Notes under the pieces: generated by a model
The model's database searches: none
The model's input: only the letters and a program-made list of their open reading frames with translations
Told to the model about the DNA's origin: nothing
Made by a program: the position numbers and the translations under genes
In this document: positions 17,741 to 24,427 of the stretch, in pieces
Numbering within the stretch: position 1 is the first letter of the stretch
Layout of the letters: the number at the start of each line of letters is the position of its first letter
Assembly: GCF_027257975.1 (NCBI RefSeq)
Contig: NZ_JANZKX010000001.1
Span: 558,001 to 622,000 of the forward strand
Direction: 5' to 3'
Origin: Pelomonas sp. BJYL3
GTDB lineage: Bacteria; Pseudomonadota; Gammaproteobacteria; Burkholderiales; Burkholderiaceae_C
Length of the DNA: 64,000 nt

Positions 17741-18103
17741 TCAGCTGCCGCGGTAGGTGGAGTAGCTCCAGGGGCTGGCAAGCAGCGGCACGTGGTAGTG
17801 AGCGGCCGTGTCCGCGATGCCGAAGTCCAGCGGCACCTCGTCCAGGAAGGCCGGCTCGGGCAGCACGGCACCCTGGCTCCGGAAATAGTCCGCCACGGCA
17901 AAGACCAGGCGGTAGCGGCCCGCCAGCAGGGCATCGCCCTCCAGCAGCGGGCCGTCGACGCGGCCGTCGGCGTTGAGATGCAGGGACTTGAGCAGCTGCA
18001 GCGTGCCACCGGGCGCCGCATCCAGTCGGTAGAGCCGCAGCAGCATGCCGGCGGCGGGTCGTCCGTGCATGGTGTCCAGCACGTGGGTGGTGAGCTTGCC
18101 CAT
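17741..18103 (-). CDS. uraH: 5-hydroxyisourate hydrolase (transthyretin-like)
   Basis: 120 aa. Hydrolyses 5-hydroxyisourate, the product of PuuD, to OHCU. It has the N-terminal [17 protein letters not shown] with the catalytic His, an Arg-containing central strand ([14 protein letters not shown]) and the diagnostic C-terminal YRGS. No signal peptide, so cytoplasmic. It is divergent from gntR, and a perfect AGTGTATACACT palindrome lies 49 bp upstream of its start. Confidence 0.96.
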   Translation of the reverse strand: MGKLTTHVLDTMHGRPAAGMLLRLYRLDAAPGGTLQLLKSLHLNADGRVDGPLLEGDALLAGRYRLVFAVADYFRSQGAVLPEPAFLDEVPLDFGIADTAAHYHVPLLASPWSYSTYRGS

Positions 18104-18151
18104 GGAGTTCCTCGATCCTGGTCAGGGGTGCCGTCCTGCGGCGTTGGACAA

Positions 18152-18163
18152 AGTGTATACACT
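18152..18163. promoter_or_regulatory. Palindromic operator copy 2 (GntR-type) between uraH and gntR
   Basis: Perfect 12-bp palindrome AGTGTATACACT. It lies 49 bp upstream of uraH and 25 bp upstream of gntR, suited to repression of both directions and autoregulation. A one-mismatch copy is upstream of puuD at 16262-16273. Confidence 0.7.
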
Positions 18164-18187
18164 CCAGCACACAGCCAGCGAATTCAC

Positions 18188-18892
18188 ATGCCCAGCCCGT
18201 CCCGCCGCAAGGCGCCCGCCCCATCCCAGGACGGCGACAGCGCCACCGACCGCATCGCCGCCGCCCTGACCCAGGCCATCATCGAGCGCCGCCTGATGCC
18301 GGGCACGCGCCTGGCGGAGCAGAAGCTGGCGGATCTCTTCCAGGTCTCGCGCACCCTGGTGCGGCAGGCCCTCAACCAGCTCAGCCGCGACCGCCTCGTC
18401 ACCCTCACCCCCGCCCGCGGCGCCTGCGTGGCCGAGCCCAGCGTGGAGGAGGCCCGCCAGGTCTTCGAGCTGCGCCGCATGCTGGAGGCGCAGCTGGCGC
18501 GTGAGCTGGCCGGCCGCATCACGCCCGCGCAGGTCCGCGCGCTTCGCACGCATCTGCGCGAGGAACGCGCCGCTGTGAAGCGCCAGGACGTCAGCGGCCG
18601 CACCCGCCTGCTGGCGGACTTTCATGTGCTGCTCGCCCGCCTGCTGGGCAACGAGGTGATGGCCGATCTGCTTCAGGAGCTGCTCTCGCGCTCCTCCCTA
18701 ATCGCGCTGATGTACCAGAGCAGCCACTCGGCGGCCGAGAGCCAGGCCGGGCACGAGGCCCTGGTCGATGCCCTCGAGGCCGGTGATGCCGCCCGCGCCG
18801 AGCAGCTGATGCTGGACCACCTGGGCCATGTCGAGGCCCATCTGCGCCTGCAGCAACCCTCTTCCGACCTCAGGACCGCCCTGCAGCTATGA
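18188..18892 (+). CDS. GntR-family regulator (FCD subfamily) of urate/allantoin genes
   Basis: 234 aa. The N-terminal winged helix (MPGTRLAEQKLADLFQVSRTLVRQALNQLSRD, residues about 39-75) is followed by an all-helical FCD ligand domain (VFELRRMLEAQLARELAG; HEALVDALEAGDAARAEQLMLDHLGHVEAHL) with the Asp/His residues that bind metal or ligand. The ATG at 18188 was chosen because the frame upstream of it is antisense to uraH. Its stop overlaps puuE (ATGA), placing it at the head of the gntR-puuE-uraD/allC-M20 operon. It probably binds the flanking palindrome and responds to a purine intermediate; the effector is unknown. Confidence 0.9.
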   Translation: MPSPSRRKAPAPSQDGDSATDRIAAALTQAIIERRLMPGTRLAEQKLADLFQVSRTLVRQALNQLSRDRLVTLTPARGACVAEPSVEEARQVFELRRMLEAQLARELAGRITPAQVRALRTHLREERAAVKRQDVSGRTRLLADFHVLLARLLGNEVMADLLQELLSRSSLIALMYQSSHSAAESQAGHEALVDALEAGDAARAEQLMLDHLGHVEAHLRLQQPSSDLRTALQL

Positions 18893-19833
18893 ACGCACGC
18901 TATCCCCGCGACCTCATCGGCTACGGCCGCAATCCGCCCCAGGCGCAATGGCCGGGCCAGGCCCGCGTCGCCCTGCAGTTCGTGCTGAACTACGAAGAGG
19001 GCGGCGAGAACTCCGTGCTGCACGGCGACGCCGGCTCCGAGCAGTTCCTCTCCGAGATGTTCAACCCCGCGGCCTATCCCGCGCGGCACCTGAGCATGGA
19101 AGGCATTTACGAATACGGCTCGCGCGTGGGCGTGTGGCGGCTGCTGCGCGAGTTCGAGCGGCGCGGCCTGCCGCTGACCGTCTTCGGCGTCTCGATGGCG
19201 CTGGAGCGGCATCCCGAGCTGACGCAGGCCTTCGCCGAGCTGGGCCACGAGATCGCCTGCCACGGCTGGCGCTGGATCCACTACCAGGGCATGGACGAGG
19301 CCCAGGAGCGCGAGCACCTGCAGCGCGGCATGGCCATCATCGAGCGCCTGACCGGCCAGCGCCCCGAAGGCTGGTACACCGGCCGGGACAGCCCCAACAC
19401 CCGCCGCCTGGTGGCCGAGCACGGCGGCTTCGCCTATGACAGCGACTACTACGGCGACGACCTCCCCTTCTGGCTGCAGGTGCGCAAGTCCGACGGCACG
19501 CTGGCACCGCATCTGGTCGTGCCCTACACCCTGGACTGCAACGACATGCGCTTCGCCCTGCCGCAGGGTTTCAGCCATGGCGACGAGTTCTTCGAGTACC
19601 TGCGCGACAGCTTCGATGTGCTCTACGCCGAGGGCGCCGAGACCCCGCGCATGATGAGCGTGGGCATGCACTGCCGGCTGCTGGGCCGGCCCGGCCGCAT
19701 GAAGGCGCTGCAGCGCTTCCTGGACCACGTGCAGTCGCACGAGCAGGTGTGGATCTGCCGCCGCCTCGACATCGCACGGCACTGGCGCGCCACGCATCCC
19801 TTCGATCCCGCCACCGCCTTTGTCTGGGAGTGA
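18889..19833 (+). CDS. puuE: Allantoinase, polysaccharide-deacetylase type
   Basis: 314 aa. Opens allantoin to allantoate. This is the metal-independent PuuE family within the NodB/CE4 fold, not the amidohydrolase AllB. Features: RDLIGYGRNPP at the N-terminus, LQFVLNYEEGGENSVLHGD, GHEIACHGWRW, GWYTGRDSPNTRRL, VPYTLDCNDMRF and SVGMHCRLLGRPGR near the C-terminus, all characteristic of PuuE. It overlaps gntR by 4 bp and is followed 3 bp later by the uraD-allC fusion. Length is typical. Confidence 0.95.
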   Translation: MNARYPRDLIGYGRNPPQAQWPGQARVALQFVLNYEEGGENSVLHGDAGSEQFLSEMFNPAAYPARHLSMEGIYEYGSRVGVWRLLREFERRGLPLTVFGVSMALERHPELTQAFAELGHEIACHGWRWIHYQGMDEAQEREHLQRGMAIIERLTGQRPEGWYTGRDSPNTRRLVAEHGGFAYDSDYYGDDLPFWLQVRKSDGTLAPHLVVPYTLDCNDMRFALPQGFSHGDEFFEYLRDSFDVLYAEGAETPRMMSVGMHCRLLGRPGRMKALQRFLDHVQSHEQVWICRRLDIARHWRATHPFDPATAFVWE

Positions 19834-19836
19834 GCC

Positions 19837-21621
19837 GTGAGCCTGGACCTCCAACACCTCAACACCCTGGACGACGAGGCCTTCGTAGCCGCGCTGGACG
19901 GCGTCTACGAACACTCGCCCTGGATCGCCGGCCGCGCCGCCGCACAGCGCCCCTTCGCCAGCCTGGCCGCCCTGAAGCTGGCCCTGGCTCAGGCGGTGAG
20001 CCAGGCCTCGCTGGAGGAGCAGCTGGGCCTGATCCGCGCCCATCCGGAGCTGGCCGGCAAGGCTGCCGTCGCGGGCCAGCTGACCGCCGAATCCACCGAC
20101 GAGCAGAGCCGCGCCGGCCTGCAGCACTGCAGCCCCGCCGAGTTCGAGCGCCTGCAGGCGCTCAACAAGGCCTATGGCGAGCGCTTCGGCTGGCCCTTCA
20201 TCCTGGCGGTGCGCGGCCCGCGGGGCCTGGGCCTCTCGCGCCAGGCCATCATCGAGGCCTTCGAGCGCCGTCTGCACGCACCGCCCGATGTGGAGCGCGC
20301 CGAGTGCCTGCGCAACATCCACCGCATCGCCGAGATCCGGCTGGACGACAAGTTCGCCGCGCCGCCTCTGCTGGGCAACGCAGTGCTGGACGCCGCCGAT
20401 CACCTGGCCCGCCACTCCGAGACGCCCTTCGCCGAGCAGGGCCAGCTCTGCGTGACCTACATGACGCCGGCCCACCAGGCCGTCGCGCAAGACCTGACCC
20501 TGGCGATGCAGGACGCTGGCTTCGACGACGTGAGCGTCGACGCGCTGGGCAATGTGGTGGGCCTTCTGCACGGCACGCGGCCGGACGCGCCGCGCCTGCT
20601 CACCGGCAGCCACTACGACACCGTGCGCAACGCCGGCCGCCACGACGGCCGGCTGGGCGTGCTGGCCACCATCGAGGCCGTGCGCCAGCTGAAGCAGCAG
20701 GGCCGCCGCCTGCCCTTCACGCTGGAGCTGGTGGCCTTTGCCGAGGAGGAGGGCCAGCGCTTCGCCGCCACCTTCCTCAGCAGCAGCGCGCTGGTGGGCC
20801 GCTTCGACCCGGCCTGGCTGGATCAGCAGGACGCCGAGGGCATCCGCCTGCAGGACGCCCTGCGCGCCGCCGGCCATCCCGGCACGCTGGCCTCCATCCA
20901 GGCCCTGCGGCGCGATCCCGCCCGCTACCTGGGCTATGTGGAGCTGCACATCGAGCAGGGCCCCGTGCTGTGCGAGCTGGACCTGCCCCTGGGCGTGGTC
21001 ACCTCCATCAACGGCAGCCGCCGCTACCTGGGCGAGATCACCGGCCTGGCCAGCCACGCCGGCACCACGCCCATGGACCGGCGCCGCGACGCCGCCGCGG
21101 CCGCCGCCGAGCTGGTGCTGGCCGTCGAGCACGAGGCGCAGGCAAGACCTGGCACCGTGGGCACCGTGGGGCTGCTGGAGGTGCCGGGCGGCTCGATCAA
21201 TGTGGTGCCCGGCCGCTGCCGCTTCAGCCTGGACCTGCGCGCGGGCGACGATGCCCAGCGCGATGCCCTGGATGCGGCCGTGCGCGCCCGCCTCCAGTCG
21301 ATCTGCGAACGCCGTGGCCTGCAGTGGACGCTCACGCCCACCGTCGTGGCCTCGGCCGCGCCCAGCGATACAGCCTGGCAGGCACGCTGGGAAGCCGCTG
21401 TGCAGAGCCTGGGCCTGCCCGTGCACCGCCTGCCTTCGGGCGCCGGCCATGACGCCATGAAGATCCACGAGGCGTTGCCCCAGGCCATGCTCTTCGTGCG
21501 CGGCGGCAATCTGGGCATCAGCCACAACCCGCTGGAAACGGTCAGCAACGACGATGCCGACCTCGCCGTGCGCGCCCTGCTGGCGCTGCTGGATGGATTG
21601 AGCAAGGAACACCAGTCATGA
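19837..21621 (+). CDS. Bifunctional OHCU decarboxylase / allantoate amidohydrolase
   Basis: 594 aa fusion starting at GTG 19837, 3 bp after puuE. Residues about 1-170 are the UraD domain (catalytic His in IRAHPELAGKAA; STDEQSRAGL; FGWPFILAVRG), which decarboxylates OHCU to S-allantoin. Residues about 180-590 are an M20-type AllC domain with metal-site motifs GSHYDTVRNAGRHDGRLG, AFAEEEGQRF, VELHIEQGPVL, GLASHAGTTPMDRR and the late HNPLE. It hydrolyses allantoate to ureidoglycine. The two reactions are not consecutive: allantoinase (puuE, just upstream) acts between them. The stop overlaps the next gene (ATGA). Confidence 0.94.
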   Translation: MSLDLQHLNTLDDEAFVAALDGVYEHSPWIAGRAAAQRPFASLAALKLALAQAVSQASLEEQLGLIRAHPELAGKAAVAGQLTAESTDEQSRAGLQHCSPAEFERLQALNKAYGERFGWPFILAVRGPRGLGLSRQAIIEAFERRLHAPPDVERAECLRNIHRIAEIRLDDKFAAPPLLGNAVLDAADHLARHSETPFAEQGQLCVTYMTPAHQAVAQDLTLAMQDAGFDDVSVDALGNVVGLLHGTRPDAPRLLTGSHYDTVRNAGRHDGRLGVLATIEAVRQLKQQGRRLPFTLELVAFAEEEGQRFAATFLSSSALVGRFDPAWLDQQDAEGIRLQDALRAAGHPGTLASIQALRRDPARYLGYVELHIEQGPVLCELDLPLGVVTSINGSRRYLGEITGLASHAGTTPMDRRRDAAAAAAELVLAVEHEAQARPGTVGTVGLLEVPGGSINVVPGRCRFSLDLRAGDDAQRDALDAAVRARLQSICERRGLQWTLTPTVVASAAPSDTAWQARWEAAVQSLGLPVHRLPSGAGHDAMKIHEALPQAMLFVRGGNLGISHNPLETVSNDDADLAVRALLALLDGLSKEHQS

Positions 21622-22877
21622 GCCCCATCATCCCCCCCACCCCTGACAGGCAGGCGCTCTACGCGCAGCTGGACGCCTGGATCGCCGCCCACTTCGAGGA
21701 GGAGGTGGCCTATCTGCAGGCCCTGGTCCAGGTCCCCACCGACACGCCGCCCGGCAACAACGCGCCCCATGCCCAGCGCACGGCCGAGCTGCTGGCCACC
21801 ATGGGGCTGCAGGCCGAGCCGCATGCGGTGCCGCAGGAGGAGGTCGAGGCCGCCGGGCTGCAGAGCATCACCAACCTCATCGTGCGCCGCCGCTACGGCG
21901 AGGGCGGCCCGATGATCGCGCTCAATGCCCATGGCGACGTGGTGCCGCCCGGCGAGGGCTGGACCCACGGCCCCTACAGCGGCGAGGTGGCGGACGGCCG
22001 GCTCTATGGCCGCGCCGCCGCCGTCAGCAAGAGCGACTTCGCCACCTACACCTTCGCCCTGCGCGCACTGGAGAGCCTGCAGCAGCCCCTGCGCGGCGGC
22101 GTGGAACTGCACTTCACCTACGACGAGGAGTTCGGCGGCGAGCTCGGCCCGGGCTGGCTGCTCAGGAAGGGCCTCACCCGCCCGGATCTACTGCTGGCCG
22201 CCGGCTTCAGCTACCAGGTGGTGACCGCCCACAACGGCTGCCTGCAGATGGAGCTCACGGTGCACGGCCGCATGGCCCATGCCGCCATCCCCGACACCGG
22301 CATCGACGCCCTGCAGGGCGCGGTGAAGATCCTCAACGCGCTGTATGCCCAGAACGAGCGCTACCGCCAGCTCCGCAGCCAGGTGCCCGGCATCCAGCAT
22401 CCCTACCTGAACGTGGGCCGCATCGAGGGCGGGACCAACACCAACGTCGTCCCCGGCAAGGTGGTGCTGAAGCTGGACCGCCGCATGATTCCCGAGGAGG
22501 ACCCGGTGCAGGTCGAGGCCGAGCTGCGCCAGGTGATCGCCGAGGCGGCCCAGGGCTTTGCGGGCACGGTGGAGATCCGGCGCCTGCTGCTGGCCCGTTC
22601 GCTGAAGCCGCTGCCGGGGCACGAGCGCCTGGTGGAGCCGCTGCAGCGCCATGGCCAGGCCCTGTTCGGGGAGCCCATCCCGACCTCCGGCACGCCGCTC
22701 TACACCGATGTGCGCCTCTATGGCGAGCAGGGCATCCCGGCCGCCATCTACGGCGCCGGGCCGCGCACCGTGCTGGAGTCCAATGCCAAGCGGGCCGACG
22801 AACACCTGGTGCTGGACGACCTGCGGCGGGCCACCCAGGTCGTGGCCCGCACGCTGCTGGATCTGCTCTGCGCCTGA
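21618..22877 (+). CDS. M20-family metallohydrolase of unknown substrate, in the allantoin operon
   Basis: 419 aa, ArgE/DapE/CPG2-like fold. It has the first metal motif NAHGDVVPPGEGW, the Glu pair in TYDEEFGGELG, a dimerisation domain with HGRMAHAAIPDTGIDA, and a late DEHLVLDDL. The segment that usually reads GRGAADMKGG reads GRAAAVSKSD, so the residue normally bridging the two metals is Val, with an Asp three positions after the Lys-Ser turn. Overlap with uraD-allC (ATGA) shows co-translation. It could act on a ureido intermediate (ureidoglycine or ureidoglycolate) or on an N-carbamoyl compound taken up with purines; this is inference from context. Confidence 0.85.
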   Translation: MSPIIPPTPDRQALYAQLDAWIAAHFEEEVAYLQALVQVPTDTPPGNNAPHAQRTAELLATMGLQAEPHAVPQEEVEAAGLQSITNLIVRRRYGEGGPMIALNAHGDVVPPGEGWTHGPYSGEVADGRLYGRAAAVSKSDFATYTFALRALESLQQPLRGGVELHFTYDEEFGGELGPGWLLRKGLTRPDLLLAAGFSYQVVTAHNGCLQMELTVHGRMAHAAIPDTGIDALQGAVKILNALYAQNERYRQLRSQVPGIQHPYLNVGRIEGGTNTNVVPGKVVLKLDRRMIPEEDPVQVEAELRQVIAEAAQGFAGTVEIRRLLLARSLKPLPGHERLVEPLQRHGQALFGEPIPTSGTPLYTDVRLYGEQGIPAAIYGAGPRTVLESNAKRADEHLVLDDLRRATQVVARTLLDLLCA

Positions 22878-22995
22878 TACCGCCGCCGTTGCAGGGGCGC
22901 ACTGCCGGCAGGTCGCCGGCCAGGGGTTTGAGCGCATACTGCGGGCCTGCGGGGGATCACTCCCGAAGTCAGGTCCCTGCCACGCTGGAGCCGCC

Positions 22996-23796
22996 ATGCC
23001 CGAGTCCGCCCTGCGACGCCGACACTGCCTCGCCCTCGCCCTGGCCCCGCTGGCCGGGGTGGGCAGCGGGGCCAGGGCGAGGGCGGCGGGCCCACCGGTC
23101 CTGCCGGTGCTGAGCTACTACGACTACCCGCCCTTCTCCACCGGCCCGGGCCAGGGCCTGACGCAATCACTGCTGGCCCTGCTGCAGGATCGCGCCGGGC
23201 CGCTGCTGCCGACCCTGCATGAGGAGCTGCTGCCGCGCCGCCGGGTGGCCGCGCTGGTCAGGCGCAGCGACTGGACCGGCCTGGTACCCTGGGTGAGTCC
23301 CGCCTGGTTCCAGGACCCCGACCGTCACCGCTTCATCTGGACCGAGCCCTTGATGCAGGACGAGGACCTCGTGGCCTCGCTGAAGTCCAATCCGGTCGAC
23401 TACCAGGGCCCCGATTCGCTGAAAGGCCTGACCCTGGGCGGCGTCTTCGGCCACGTCTACCCCGAGACAGAGGCCCTGGTGAAGACCGGTGAACTGCAGC
23501 GCCTGGACTCCTTCAGCCAGGAGGCCTGCCTGCGCATGCTGCTGATGGGGCGGGTGCAGGCCATCTTCATCTCCCGCAGCGGACTGGCCGGCTGGCGCCA
23601 GCGCCTGCCGGGCTTCGATGCCCGGCTCCATCTCGCCGAGACGCCCCGCCAGCGCTACCAGCGGCGCCTGCTGCTGTCGCCGCTGATGCCCGCCGAGCAG
23701 AGCGAATGGCTGCGCCGGACCGTGGCCGGCCTGCTGCAGGATCCCGCCTGGCGGGAGCTGCTGCAGCACCATGGCGTCGATCCCACCCTGTCCTGA
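22996..23796 (+). CDS. Orphan periplasmic solute-binding protein (SBP_bac_3-like)
   Basis: 266 aa with an N-terminal export signal containing RRRHCLALALAPLAG, which resembles a twin-arginine signal. The mature part is a periplasmic binding-protein type 2 fold: LPVLSYYDYPPFSTGPGQGL at the N-terminus, WVSPAWFQDPDRHRF, DSLKGLTLGGVFGHVYPE and GRVQAIFISRSGLAGW. No permease or ATPase is adjacent, so it may be a sensor-type or scavenging protein rather than part of a transporter. It follows the M20 gene by 118 bp. A second protein of this class is at 60118-61050. Confidence 0.75.
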   Translation: MPESALRRRHCLALALAPLAGVGSGARARAAGPPVLPVLSYYDYPPFSTGPGQGLTQSLLALLQDRAGPLLPTLHEELLPRRRVAALVRRSDWTGLVPWVSPAWFQDPDRHRFIWTEPLMQDEDLVASLKSNPVDYQGPDSLKGLTLGGVFGHVYPETEALVKTGELQRLDSFSQEACLRMLLMGRVQAIFISRSGLAGWRQRLPGFDARLHLAETPRQRYQRRLLLSPLMPAEQSEWLRRTVAGLLQDPAWRELLQHHGVDPTLS

Positions 23797-23860
23797 ACCT
23801 GTCCTCCGGGCTTGATCCAGTTCGTGTTACTGGCGGAAGCCTTTGGCTACACTGCGGCCC

Positions 23861-24268
23861 GTGAACACCCGCCAACCCGCCCTGCTGATGCGCTGCCTCG
23901 TGCTGCTGAGCCTCTGGTTCGGTGCGCTGGCGCCTGCGCTGTCGCAGGTGGTGGCGGCCCAGCGGGGTGAGCTGACGCCCTTCACCCAGGTCTGCCGCGC
24001 CAGCCTGGTCTCGCCCCGCGCCCAGCAGGGCGAGTGGCCCGATGGCGGCCGCAGCGGCGTCGAGGACCACGGCCTGTCGGCCCACTGCAAGTTCTGCGCA
24101 GCCCATCAGCAGGACCTCGCCCCGCTGCCGACCGTCCTCCCGGTTCAGCCCACGGCTGCCCGGGTGCTGGCCCTGGTGCCCGAACGATTTCTCTCCTCGC
24201 CTGCACAGCGCAGCGTCTGGCAACCCGCCCTCTCCCGCGGACCGCCCCAGGGAAGCCTGCTTCTCTGA
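23861..24268 (+). CDS. DUF2946 protein, probable copper-related
   Basis: About 135 aa with an N-terminal hydrophobic signal or anchor (CLVLLSLWFGALAPALSQ) and a His/Cys cluster in the middle (SAHCKFCAAHQQD), the mark of DUF2946. Family members are small and often sit next to TonB receptors and copper proteins. GTG at 23861 is the likely start; TTG at 23843 and ATG at 23888 are alternatives. It leads a TonB receptor and a YcnI-like gene on the same strand. Function is inferred only from the motif and these neighbours. Confidence 0.65.
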   Translation: MNTRQPALLMRCLVLLSLWFGALAPALSQVVAAQRGELTPFTQVCRASLVSPRAQQGEWPDGGRSGVEDHGLSAHCKFCAAHQQDLAPLPTVLPVQPTAARVLALVPERFLSSPAQRSVWQPALSRGPPQGSLLL

Positions 24269-24427
24269 TTGACACCCGCGCCGGCGCCGCGTCTTGCGGC
24301 AGCCGGCCGGCAACTCCCTCCCAGTCCCGCCCTGCCCGTGCCCCTCGGCCCTGGCCGGTCGTGACGGACTGCGTGGCCGCCCCCGCCCTGAGCCGGCCCG
24401 GGCCCCGCGCACCGCTGTGCCTCCATC

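Noticed and set aside
18673-21612. 979-codon minus-strand frame opposite puuE and uraD-allC
   Set aside because: Mirror of a coding region with strong codon bias; no motif.
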